DNA of 64,000 bases from Sphingomonas sp. Leaf67 (GTDB taxonomy: Bacteria; Pseudomonadota; Alphaproteobacteria; Sphingomonadales; Sphingomonadaceae): positions 62,001-126,000 of the forward strand of contig NZ_LMLP01000019.1 in assembly GCF_001421965.1 (NCBI RefSeq). The letters run 5' to 3'. The notes below the pieces were generated by a model. The model had not been told where the DNA came from, made no database searches, and worked only from the letters and a program-made list of their open reading frames with translations. Every line of letters starts with the position of its first letter. Position 1 is the first letter of the stretch. Shown here one piece after another: positions 46,979 through 54,342 of this stretch. The translations under genes and the position numbers were made by a program.

Positions 46979-47668
46979 ATGAAAATGGCTACCCACTCCT
47001 TCATCCCATCCATCGCAACCGAACAGCAGATCGAATGGCGCCGCTCGCCCGGTCGCATCGAATATCCTGCGGCGCTGGCGCAAATGGAGGCACGCGCGAC
47101 CGCGATCGCGGATCGCACTGCGGATGAACTGGTGTGGCTGCTTGAACATCCGCCGCTCTACACCGCCGGCACCAGCGCCGACCCCGCCGAGCTGCTCGAT
47201 ACCCGGTTCCCGGTCCATGCGGCGGGACGCGGCGGTCGCTATACCTATCACGGGCCGGGGCAGCGGGTCGGGTATCTGATGCTCGATCTGACCCGGCGCG
47301 GGCGCGACGTCCGGCGGTTCGTTCATGCCGTCGAGTCATGGGTCATCGGCGCGCTCGGTGAATTCGGCATTCATGCCTATGCCGTGCCCGATCGGATCGG
47401 CATCTGGACCAGCGATGGCGGGACCGAAGCCAAGATCGGCGCGATCGGCGTTCGGGTGCGGCGATGGGCCACGCTGCACGGATTTTCCGTCAACCTCGCC
47501 CCGGATCTGACACATTTTGGTGGGATTGTACCCTGCGGCATCGCCGAATATCCGGTTACGAGCGCGCAAGCCCTTGGCAGACCGATCGATGCGAGTGATT
47601 TTGATCGGGCGTTGGCAGACGGTTTTCCCGTCTTCCTCGACGCCTTGTACGCTGGTGCACAAAACTAG
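46979..47668 (+). CDS. lipB: Lipoyl(octanoyl) transferase
   Basis: LipB moves octanoyl from acyl carrier protein to the E2 subunits of 2-oxoacid dehydrogenases. The 229-residue protein shows [20 protein letters not shown] (in part RYTYHGPGQ), the catalytic Lys in [10 protein letters not shown] and the catalytic Cys in GIVPCGI. Starts at 46979 and 46985 are both possible. It is divergent from the membrane-protein pair. Confidence 0.94.
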   Translation: MKMATHSFIPSIATEQQIEWRRSPGRIEYPAALAQMEARATAIADRTADELVWLLEHPPLYTAGTSADPAELLDTRFPVHAAGRGGRYTYHGPGQRVGYLMLDLTRRGRDVRRFVHAVESWVIGALGEFGIHAYAVPDRIGIWTSDGGTEAKIGAIGVRVRRWATLHGFSVNLAPDLTHFGGIVPCGIAEYPVTSAQALGRPIDASDFDRALADGFPVFLDALYAGAQN

Positions 47669-47762
47669 GCTTGAGGGGGACGGGCGGTTCGACTATCGTC
47701 CAGAGCGGATTGGGTATGAACGGCTAAGAACGCCGCCTACTCCACAGCTTAGGGAGCTTACC

Positions 47763-48035
47763 ATGCGTGCATTTTCGAAGATTCTGACCGGTTCGATCGT
47801 TGCCGGTGCAGCGCTGGCGCTGTCGGCTTGCGGCGGTAACACCGAAACCACCGCCGATAACGCGACCGTCACCGACCTGAACTCGACCGATATGATGGAC
47901 GGGACGATGTCGGACAACATGACCGCCGTTGACGGCGCCATGGGCAACGACACCATGATGATGTCGAACGACAGCATGATGTCCAACGACAGCATGATGA
48001 TGTCGAACGAAGCCGGCATGACCAACGCCATGTAA
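47763..48035 (+). CDS. Methionine-rich small lipoprotein
   Basis: The 90-residue protein has a lipoprotein signal ending ALALSAC (Cys23). The mature 68 residues have no Lys, Arg or His and are made of Asp, Asn, Ser, Thr and Met; 15 of the last 47 residues are Met, in repeats of MMSNDS. No family is recognised. Met-rich acidic peptides can bind copper or silver, but that is only a guess here. A terminator follows at once, so it is monocistronic. Confidence 0.8.
   Translation: MRAFSKILTGSIVAGAALALSACGGNTETTADNATVTDLNSTDMMDGTMSDNMTAVDGAMGNDTMMMSNDSMMSNDSMMMSNEAGMTNAM
47955..48014 (+). repeat. In-frame 18-21 base tandem repeats in the Met-rich lipoprotein
   Basis: Three direct copies (47955-47975, 47976-47993, 47994-48014) each encode M(M)M-SN-D/E-S/A. 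The first and third have three ATG codons and the second two, the pattern expected from slippage within the gene. Confidence 0.8.
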
Positions 48036-48062
48036 TCAGCCGTTTCGGCTATTCTGGCGAAG

Positions 48063-48093
48063 GGGCCGTCCGGGCGACCGGGCGGCCCTTTTT
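48063..48093 (+). terminator. Rho-independent terminator of the Met-rich lipoprotein gene
   Basis: An 11-bp stem (48063-48073 with 48078-48088, one wobble), GCGA loop and five Ts. It lies 27 bases after the stop codon. Confidence 0.9.
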
Positions 48094-48238
48094 CGTTGCG
48101 CGATCGGATAGCGCGACGATCGTTACGCGGTCGTGCGGCGAAACGTGGCGGCGATTGTAAAATCGGGCTTGGGTCGCTGGGCAAAACTGCCTAACCATCG
48201 CGCTCGCCCAAGGCGCCGATGCGCCGTGAAAGAAAGAG

Positions 48239-48913
48239 ATGAGCGTAGTGCGTACTCTGGTTCTGGCCGCTGTCGCCGCCCTGACCGTCGCGGCAACCCC
48301 CGCGTCGGCACAGTTTTATCTGAAGCCCGTCGATATGGACGGCCCGCGCGTTACCGGCGAGGAAACCGGCGTCGCCACGCAGGCGCTGCCCGGCGCGACT
48401 CCCGCCGAACTGCGCGCGGCGGTGCTATGGAACCTGCGATCGGGACTGAACGTCGCGGCGCTGCAATGCCAGTTCGAACCAACGCTGCTGACGCTGCACA
48501 ATTACAATGCGATGCTGTTCGATCATACCGACGAACTGAAGCAGAGCTACGACGCGCTCAGCAAATATTTCATCCGCACCGCCGGATCGACCAAGGCCGG
48601 CCAGACCGCGCTCGATCAATTCGGCACCCGAGTCTATTCGAGCTTCTCGACGGTTTCGGCGCAGCTCGGCTTCTGTCAGGCGGCAAACGAAATCGGACAG
48701 GAAGCGATCTTCGTGCCGCGTGGGTATCTTGGCGAGTTCGCCGAGATGCGGATGCGCAAGCTGCGCAACTCACTGGTCGCGTACGGCGATCAGCAGTTCA
48801 CGCGCGCCATCCCCTATTATGTGCGTCCGGTGCGGCTCTACCAGTTCGAGAACAAGAAGTGCTGGCGCAAGGGACTGTGGCAGACGAAGCGTTGCGGCGA
48901 GTTCCCCGCCTGA
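48239..48913 (+). CDS. Exported protein of unknown function
   Basis: The 224-residue protein has a clear signal peptide (VVRTLVLAAVAALTVAATPASA, cleaved before QFYLKP). The mature part is helical with Cys residues in ALQCQFEP, LGFCQAAN, NKKCWRK and TKRCGEFPA, an even number that could form two disulfides. No family is recognised with confidence. It is probably periplasmic or surface-exposed. It starts about 150 bases after the previous terminator. Confidence 0.75.
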   Translation: MSVVRTLVLAAVAALTVAATPASAQFYLKPVDMDGPRVTGEETGVATQALPGATPAELRAAVLWNLRSGLNVAALQCQFEPTLLTLHNYNAMLFDHTDELKQSYDALSKYFIRTAGSTKAGQTALDQFGTRVYSSFSTVSAQLGFCQAANEIGQEAIFVPRGYLGEFAEMRMRKLRNSLVAYGDQQFTRAIPYYVRPVRLYQFENKKCWRKGLWQTKRCGEFPA

Positions 48914-48955
48914 TCGCCACGGGCCGACACTTTCAAAAAAAGAAGCGGATCGGTC

Positions 48956-48980
48956 GGAACCAAGCATCGGGCATCCCGTT
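48956..48980 (+). promoter_or_regulatory. EcfG (general-stress sigma) promoter, perfect consensus
   Basis: GGAAC at 48956-48960, exactly 16 bases, then CGTT at 48977-48980, matching GGAAC-N16/17-CGTT. A start site 6-10 bases downstream would fall at about 48986-48990, the first base of the hairpin at 48990. No start codon with a ribosome site follows before the terminator at 49101, so it seems to drive a noncoding RNA. Confidence 0.75.
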
Positions 48981-48985
48981 ATCAC

Positions 48986-49136
48986 CCTCGGATAGCGAAT
49001 TTATGCCCCCCCGCTCTCGCTATCCAAGAACAGGGCCCGGTTGGTGTGAACCCTCCCCCCCCCGGTAACACCGCCGGGCCCGAATTCCAATTTCGAGTTG
49101 AACAGCCCGTCGGCGAATGCTGGCGGGTTGTTTTTT
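48986..49136 (+). ncRNA. Candidate stress-induced small RNA with two C-rich loop hairpins
   Basis: Three stacked structures follow the EcfG promoter. Hairpin 1: 48990-48998 pairs perfectly with 49017-49025 (9 bp); its 18-base loop contains seven Cs (49006-49012). Hairpin 2: 49033-49040 with 49074-49081 (8 bp) plus 49043-49047 with 49068-49072 (5 bp); its 20-base loop contains nine Cs (49055-49063). Then the terminator at 49101-49136. No ORF with a ribosome site is present. The plan resembles Caulobacter GsrN, a general-stress sRNA that binds targets through a C-rich loop; homology is not shown. It fills most of the 319-base gap 48914-49232. Confidence 0.6.
49101..49136 (+). terminator. Rho-independent terminator of the candidate sRNA
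   Basis: A 14-bp stem (49101-49114 with 49119-49132, three G-T wobbles), GAAT loop and six Ts (49131-49136). Confidence 0.85.
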
Positions 49137-49164
49137 GTCAGCTGCACGGAGCAGTTGCTGAACC

Positions 49165-49189
49165 GGAACGAACCGGCGGGTTAGACATT
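49165..49189 (+). promoter_or_regulatory. EcfG-like promoter of the entericidin gene
   Basis: GGAAC at 49165-49169, a 16-base spacer, then CATT at 49186-49189, one mismatch from CGTT. It lies 44 bases before the entericidin ATG. Confidence 0.45.
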
Positions 49190-49232
49190 CTCGTGTGGAG
49201 CGGCTCAAGCTGCCTGTCCATCGGAGGTCCTT

Positions 49233-49367
49233 ATGCGAAAGTTTTTTAGCCTGGCCGTGGTTGCCGGCGCCCTCGCCATCAGCGCGTGCAACACCGTCGA
49301 AGGTGTCGGTCGTGACGTTTCTTCAGCAGGCGATGCCGTCACCGGCGCGGCGAAGGATTCGAAGTAA
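49233..49367 (+). CDS. Entericidin A/B-family lipoprotein
   Basis: The 44-residue lipoprotein starts with KFFSLAVVAGALAISAC, lipobox ISAC with Cys19, and its mature part CNTVEGVGRDVSSAGDAVTG is the typical entericidin amphipathic helix. Entericidins are small envelope lipoproteins often induced by general-stress sigma factors; the toxin-antidote role in E. coli is for the EcnA/EcnB pair, while here one gene is present. GGAGG lies five bases before the ATG. It stands between the candidate sRNA and its own terminator. Confidence 0.9.
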   Translation: MRKFFSLAVVAGALAISACNTVEGVGRDVSSAGDAVTGAAKDSK

Positions 49368-49392
49368 GTTCTTCGAACGGACCAAGGTTGGG

Positions 49393-49427
49393 GGGGTGGT
49401 TCGGGTGTCATCCGAACCGCCCCTTTT
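49393..49427 (+). terminator. Rho-independent terminator of the entericidin gene
   Basis: A 12-bp stem (49393-49404 with 49412-49423, one wobble), seven-base loop and four Ts. The G run at 49390-49396 overlaps its left arm. Confidence 0.85.
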
Positions 49428-49685
49428 CTATGCGCGTTACCCGGTTCACAACGACCGACGGCACTGCAAACCTTGCCGATCGGCCCGGCGCTGGCGGCAG
49501 GGACAAATGTGTAGAGGTGGCTCCCGGCGTGGGCGGTGATCGCTGCACCGGACAAGATGCTCCGCGAAGACCCCAGTCCTACGCTCCGGCCGCACCGCGC
49601 GCCCGCAGCGCGCTGTTACGGCATGTGGCGGATGTGACCGGCACGAGCGGCCGCGGTGTGGGTCGTCACGGCACCTTGTAGACCT
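49428..49685. other. Gene-free stretch before tatC
   Basis: Between the entericidin terminator and the tatC stop there is no ORF with a plausible start, no repeat and no terminator that I can support. Small GC hairpins near 49590-49615 are within what chance would give. Confidence 0.5.
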
Positions 49686-50462
49686 TCAGGCGACCTCTTC
49701 GTCGGTGTCAGCGTCGGGATCGCGCTTCGCCCGACGTTTCTCGGTGAACCAGATCGCGATCAGCGCCAGTTCGTAGAGCAGGATGAGCGGCACTGCGAGC
49801 AGGACCTGCGACCCAATATCAGGCGGCGTCGCAACGGCGGCGATGGCGAAGGCCGCGACGATCGCGTAGCGCCGCGCGCCGACCAGTTGCTTGCGGGTAA
49901 CGATGCCGGCCAGTTCCAGCAGCATCAACAGGACCGGCAACAGGAACGCCAGACCGAATGCGAACAGGAACTGCATCACGAACGACAGATAGTTTTCGAC
50001 CGACGGCAACGCTTCCTGCTGCACGCCGCCCAGATTGCCCTGATAGCCGAGCAGGAAATGCAACGCGACCGGGATCGTCGCGTAATAGGCGAGCGCCGCG
50101 CCAGCGATGAACAGCACCGGCGTGGCGAGCAAGAACGGGAACAGCGCCTTCTTTTCGTTCCGATACAGCCCCGGCGCGACGAACTGCCACAGCTGGTTGG
50201 CGATCACCGGAAAAGCCAGCATCATCGCGGCAAAGAACGCAACCTTGATCTGAACGAAGAAGGCTTCGAAAATCTGCGTGAAGATGACTTTCTTCTGTCC
50301 GGCCGCCAGCAATGGCTGGACGAGGAACGACAGGATCTGTTCGGAGAAATAGAAGCAAAGGCCGAAACACAGCGCAACGGCGATCACCGAGTAGAGCAGG
50401 CGACGGCGAAGCTCGATCAGGTGATCGAGCAGGGGCGCCTGACTATTGTCGATATCGTTCAT
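49686..50462 (-). CDS. tatC: Sec-independent translocase component TatC
   Basis: TatC is the six-helix receptor of the twin-arginine export pathway for folded proteins. The 258-residue protein opens with [22 protein letters not shown] and has [18 protein letters not shown] [12 protein letters not shown] and a C-terminal charged tail. The ATG overlaps the tatB stop (ATGA). Order tatA-tatB-tatC is standard. Confidence 0.96.
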   Translation of the reverse strand: MNDIDNSQAPLLDHLIELRRRLLYSVIAVALCFGLCFYFSEQILSFLVQPLLAAGQKKVIFTQIFEAFFVQIKVAFFAAMMLAFPVIANQLWQFVAPGLYRNEKKALFPFLLATPVLFIAGAALAYYATIPVALHFLLGYQGNLGGVQQEALPSVENYLSFVMQFLFAFGLAFLLPVLLMLLELAGIVTRKQLVGARRYAIVAAFAIAAVATPPDIGSQVLLAVPLILLYELALIAIWFTEKRRAKRDPDADTDEEVA

Positions 50463-50860
50463 GACGCAGCCTTGCCGTCGGCAGCGGGCGGTTGGTCGGC
50501 CGGACCCTCGCGCAGTTCGGGACGCTCCACCATGACCGGCGCTGCATGATCGACCGGCTGCACCGGGTCATGGACCGGCGGTGGCGGCGACGGCGCGCCG
50601 GCCGGATGGACGGCAGCATCCGAGGTCGGATGCTCGCGCATGATCCGGGCGTTCTCTTCCGCCCATTTCTTTTCCATTTCGGCCAGTTCGGCCTCGCGGA
50701 CCATCGTATCGAACCCCGATCGGAACTGCCGCGCCACGCCACGCGCCTTGCCGACCCAATGGCCTACAAAGCGCATCGCTTTGGGCAAGTCCTTCGGGCC
50801 GATGACGAGCAACGCGACGAGCCCGACGAGCAGCAATTCGGAAGAATCGATATTGAACAT
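50459..50860 (-). CDS. tatB: Tat translocase protein TatB
   Basis: The 133-residue protein has an N-terminal membrane helix ([21 protein letters not shown]), an amphipathic helix ([17 protein letters not shown]) and a long acidic, Pro-rich tail. TatB forms the receptor with TatC. VIGPKDLP is the TatB hinge. It lies 47 bases downstream of tatA and overlaps tatC by four. Confidence 0.94.
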   Translation of the reverse strand: MFNIDSSELLLVGLVALLVIGPKDLPKAMRFVGHWVGKARGVARQFRSGFDTMVREAELAEMEKKWAEENARIMREHPTSDAAVHPAGAPSPPPPVHDPVQPVDHAAPVMVERPELREGPADQPPAADGKAAS

Positions 50861-50907
50861 CGGTGCTCGACTTCAGGCGGACCACCGGCCCGCCGGTTGG
50901 CAATGGA

Positions 50908-51195
50908 TCAGCGGTCGCCGTGCGGACGGTCGGTGTCGCGCACGATCGGATCGCGCTGCACCGGATCGCGCGGGGCGGGATCGTGATCATATCGATCATC
51001 GCCGGGACGCTGTTCCAGCCGTTCGCGCGGACGAACGGGCGGCGGCGGTACGTCGTCGTCCTCGGCCATCCCCTTTTTGAAGCTTTTCAGCCCCTTCGCC
51101 ACATCGCCCATCATGTCGGAAAAACGCCCCTTGCCGAACAGCAACAGGACCAGGACGCCGACGATAAGCCAGTGCCAAATACTAAGACCACCCAT
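50908..51195 (-). CDS. tatA: Tat translocase protein TatA
   Basis: The 95-residue protein has one N-terminal helix ([22 protein letters not shown]), the FGKGRF hinge, an amphipathic helix ([16 protein letters not shown]) and an Asp/Arg/Pro-rich tail. TatA forms the pore. The ATG at 51195 is preferred to the GTG at 51204. It starts 37 bases after scpB on the same strand, so scpAB and tatABC are probably co-transcribed. Confidence 0.94.
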   Translation of the reverse strand: MGGLSIWHWLIVGVLVLLLFGKGRFSDMMGDVAKGLKSFKKGMAEDDDVPPPPVRPRERLEQRPGDDRYDHDPAPRDPVQRDPIVRDTDRPHGDR

Positions 51196-51232
51196 CGTCC
51201 ACACTCCAAGCGAAACGGATCGTGCGCTTCAC

Positions 51233-51799
51233 TTAGTCGCTATCGTCGCCGCTTTCCAGCATGGTTGCGAAGGCATCGTCGATTGGTTCGAGTAAACCGG
51301 CGGCGCGCAGGTCGTCGATCCCGGGCAGGTCGCGCCGGCTGTCGAGGCCGAAATGGTCGAGAAAGGCGGGGGTCGTGGCATAGGTCAGCGGTCGTCCGGG
51401 TACCTCGCGCCGTCCCGCCGGCCGGATCCAGCCGGCGGCGAGCAGCACGTCGATCGTCCCCTTCGAAATCTGTACGCCGCGGATCGATTCGATGTCCGCG
51501 CGGGTCGCCGGCTCGTGATAGGCGATGATCGCCAGAGTCTCGATCGCCGCACGCGACAGCCTGCGCGATTCGTCCCGGTCGCGGCGCAGGAAATGGGCGA
51601 GGTCGGGGGCGGTCTCGAAATGCCAATGCTCGCCGCGCCGGACCAGTCCGAACCCCCGCCCGGCATGGTCGGCCTGGATCGCGGCGAGCGCCGCCCGGAC
51701 ATTGCCGTCGCCGACATAGGCGGCGATCATGCCGGCGGTCAGCGGCGTCTCGCTGGCGAACAGCACCGCTTCCACCGCCCGGACGAACGGATCGGTCAT
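51233..51799 (-). CDS. scpB: Segregation and condensation protein B
   Basis: The 188-residue winged-helix protein is a kleisin-associated subunit of the SMC condensin. AVEAVLFASETPLT, SRAAIETLAIIAYHEPATRADIE and TTPAFLDHFGL are characteristic. It overlaps scpA by four bases. SMC is not in the window. Confidence 0.95.
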   Translation of the reverse strand: MTDPFVRAVEAVLFASETPLTAGMIAAYVGDGNVRAALAAIQADHAGRGFGLVRRGEHWHFETAPDLAHFLRRDRDESRRLSRAAIETLAIIAYHEPATRADIESIRGVQISKGTIDVLLAAGWIRPAGRREVPGRPLTYATTPAFLDHFGLDSRRDLPGIDDLRAAGLLEPIDDAFATMLESGDDSD

Positions 51800-52527
51800 G
51801 CGATCCGCCGGATGTCGATCGGGCCGAACGGCGCGTCCTGCCGGATCGCCACCCTGCCCTGCCGCGCCAGTTCGAGCGCCGCGAGAAAGGTCGAGGCCAG
51901 CGCCGAGCGACGAAAGCGTTCGTCGGCGTCGCGGGGCAGGAACGTGCCGATCGCGGTCCAGTCGATCCGGGTGCCGAGCATCGCCTGCACCCGTTCGATC
52001 GCGACCTCCAGCGTCATGACGGGCCGGTGCCGTACGACATGCAGCACCGGCCGGGTCCGTGCGCTGACCCGGCCATAGGCACCGATCAGGTCGTACAGGC
52101 TGGCATCCCAGCGCGCCTTGCGCACGACATGCAGCCCTTCGGGATCGCCGCGCATGAACACGTCGCGGCCGATCCGGTCGCGCGCCAGCAGCCGTGCCCC
52201 GGCCTCCCGCATCGCATCGAGCCGTTCGAGCCGCAGTTGCAGGCGCAGTGCCAGCTCCTCTGGGTCCGGGTCCATCTCCGGCTCGCGCGGCAGCAGCAGT
52301 GCCGATTTGAGATAGGCCAGCCATGCCGCCATCACGAGCCAGTCGGCGGCCAGTTCCAGCCGCACCGCCGCCGCCCGATCGATCCAGCGCAGATATTGCT
52401 CGACCAGCGCGAGGATCGAGATGCGCCGCAGGTCGACCTTCTGCGTCCGGGCGAGCGCCAGCAACAGGTCGAGCGGCCCTTCCCATCCGTCGAGTTCAAT
52501 CGTCAGTGTCGACGCGTCGGCTTCCAT
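51796..52527 (-). CDS. scpA: Segregation and condensation protein A (kleisin)
   Basis: The 243-residue kleisin bridges the SMC heads. The N-terminal LDGWEGPLDLLLALARTQKVDL and the C-terminal winged helix (RFRRSALASTFLAALELARQG) are complete. The ATG at 52527 overlaps nothing; nagZ ends 33 bases upstream. scpA-scpB is translationally coupled. Confidence 0.95.
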   Translation of the reverse strand: MEADASTLTIELDGWEGPLDLLLALARTQKVDLRRISILALVEQYLRWIDRAAAVRLELAADWLVMAAWLAYLKSALLLPREPEMDPDPEELALRLQLRLERLDAMREAGARLLARDRIGRDVFMRGDPEGLHVVRKARWDASLYDLIGAYGRVSARTRPVLHVVRHRPVMTLEVAIERVQAMLGTRIDWTAIGTFLPRDADERFRRSALASTFLAALELARQGRVAIRQDAPFGPIDIRRIA

Positions 52528-52559
52528 AGCGGTGATCCTATCCGCGCGACGCAGCAGCG

Positions 52560-53564
52560 TCAGGCGAGCGCGAGCAGTTGGTCGCGGGTCGCGATGAGAT
52601 CGGCGAACGGTATATCGGTCGTCTTCCCGGCACCGGCCATCGCGCGGTCGAGCCGCGCCCGCGAACCGGCGGCGATGCTGTCGAGGCGGTCGGCGATCGC
52701 CACCATCTCGTCCATGCGCGCCCAGCAATCGAGCACCACGTCGCAGCCGGCGGCGATCGCTGCCGACGCCTTGTCCGCCGGTGTTCCCGACAACGCCTTC
52801 ATATCGATGTCGTCGGTCATCAGCAGGCCGTCGAACCCGATCCGATCGCGGATGATCCGCTGTATAACGGTCGGTGACAGTGTCGCCGGACGGCCGGCGT
52901 CCCACGCAGAAAACACGACATGCGCAGTCATCGCCATCGGCGCGTGTGCCAGCGTGCGGAATGGTTGCAGGTCGATCGCCAGGTCAGCGTCCGATGCATC
53001 GACGCGGGGCAGTTCGAGATGGCTGTCGACCCGTGCCCGGCCATGACCCGGCATATGCTTGACAATGCCGATCACCCCGGCCGACGCGAGCCCGTCCAGC
53101 GTGGCGCGACCAAGGGCGGCGACCTGCATCGAATCGGCACCATAGCTGCGGTCGCCGATCGCCCCGGTCATGTCGGGTTGGGCCACGTCGAGCAGCGGCA
53201 GCGCATCGACGGTTACGCCGACCTCCGCCAGCATCGCGCCGATCGCCTGCCCATTTGCCCTGGCCGCCGCAATCGCCGAGGACGGCGCGCGGTCGTAGAG
53301 CGCGGCGAACGCGGCAGGGGCCGGAAAGGCGGGCCATTCGGGCGGCCGCATCCGCGCGACGCGACCGCCCTCCTGATCGATCAGGATCGGCAGATCGGCC
53401 CGCCCCGACAGGTCGCGCAACGCATCGGTCAGCGCGCGCATCTGTTCGCGATCGACGCAATTGCGGCCGAACAGGATATAACCGAGCGGATCGGCTTCGC
53501 GGAACAGCGCGGCTTCGTCGGCGGTCAGCGTCGGGCCGGACAGGCCAAAGATCACGGGCTTCAT
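52560..53564 (-). CDS. nagZ: Beta-N-acetylhexosaminidase (NagZ)
   Basis: NagZ removes GlcNAc from GlcNAc-anhydro-muropeptides during cell-wall recycling. The 334-residue family 3 glycosidase has IVKHMPGHGRARVDSH (catalytic His) and LLMTDDIDMKAL (nucleophile Asp). The ATG at 53564 begins at the conserved KPVIFGLSGPTLT. It follows the SPOR gene by 46 bases. The lytic transglycosylase at 22.8 kb supplies its substrate. Confidence 0.95.
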   Translation of the reverse strand: MKPVIFGLSGPTLTADEAALFREADPLGYILFGRNCVDREQMRALTDALRDLSGRADLPILIDQEGGRVARMRPPEWPAFPAPAAFAALYDRAPSSAIAAARANGQAIGAMLAEVGVTVDALPLLDVAQPDMTGAIGDRSYGADSMQVAALGRATLDGLASAGVIGIVKHMPGHGRARVDSHLELPRVDASDADLAIDLQPFRTLAHAPMAMTAHVVFSAWDAGRPATLSPTVIQRIIRDRIGFDGLLMTDDIDMKALSGTPADKASAAIAAGCDVVLDCWARMDEMVAIADRLDSIAAGSRARLDRAMAGAGKTTDIPFADLIATRDQLLALA

Positions 53565-53610
53565 ACGGGCCGGGCTACCGCAGGCGGCCCGGCGCGACAA
53601 CCGGCGTATG

Positions 53611-54342
53611 TCACCGGGCGATGAAGCAATTCTCCCCGGCCAGTTTCAGCTTGCCGCACAGGTCCGATGCCTGATTGGCGCTGCCGGCATTCACCCGCAG
53701 GCGATGGACGGTCTTGCCCTTTACCTCGGCGACCTGCACCGATTTGCCCAGCGGAGCGAGATAGGCGAAGCGGCGCGACAGCTGGTTCCAGGCGGTGTTG
53801 GCGACCGCTTCGCTGGGGAACGACCCCAGCTGTACCACCGAACCACCCGCCCCCGCCGCCACCGGCGCGGGTGCCGCAACCGCCGGGGCGCGTGCCTCCA
53901 GCCGCTGGGTGGTGGTGGGTACGGCCGTGGCGACACGGCCGGTGCCGCTGTTCGCCGGGGTATTGGCCGGGGCGGCGGCGCTGCCCTGCACCGGTGCCTC
54001 GGGGACTGCGTTGAGATTGACCGAGGCATTGCCGCCGGTCGCCCCTTCGCTGGTCGCGATGGCGGTGTCGCTGTCGCCGGTCACCTGCATGCCGTCGCTG
54101 CCTTCCGCACGCGTCTTGTACGGCTCGTTCGGCGCGGCGATCAGGTCGCCGGTGCCGCTGGCGGTCGGCGCATCGCGTTGCCGCAACAGGGCAAAAACGA
54201 TGGCGGCGACCATCAGCAGCCCGATCAGCACCAGCAATACCGTCCGCCAGACCGGGCGCGGCGCGTCCGGTTCCGGATCGGCGCTTTCGAGCCACGGCAG
54301 GCGTTCGTGGTCGGGATCGCGCGATGCGATCGAATCCGCCAT
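53611..54342 (-). CDS. SPOR-domain membrane protein
   Basis: The 243-residue protein has a cytoplasmic N-terminus, one membrane helix (about 31-52, VWRTVLLVLIGLLMVAAIVFALL), a Pro/Ala/Thr-rich periplasmic linker and a C-terminal SPOR domain (VVQLGSFPSEAVANTAWNQL to the end). SPOR domains bind denuded peptidoglycan at the septum. Its ATG overlaps the argS TAA by one base, so it is co-transcribed with argS. Confidence 0.9.
   Translation of the reverse strand: MADSIASRDPDHERLPWLESADPEPDAPRPVWRTVLLVLIGLLMVAAIVFALLRQRDAPTASGTGDLIAAPNEPYKTRAEGSDGMQVTGDSDTAIATSEGATGGNASVNLNAVPEAPVQGSAAAPANTPANSGTGRVATAVPTTTQRLEARAPAVAAPAPVAAGAGGSVVQLGSFPSEAVANTAWNQLSRRFAYLAPLGKSVQVAEVKGKTVHRLRVNAGSANQASDLCGKLKLAGENCFIAR

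Noticed and set aside
49205..49681. Several 97-116 codon open frames on both strands over the entericidin locus
   Set aside because: They run through terminators and lack ribosome sites; the 44-codon entericidin gene is the only one with lipobox and GGAGG.
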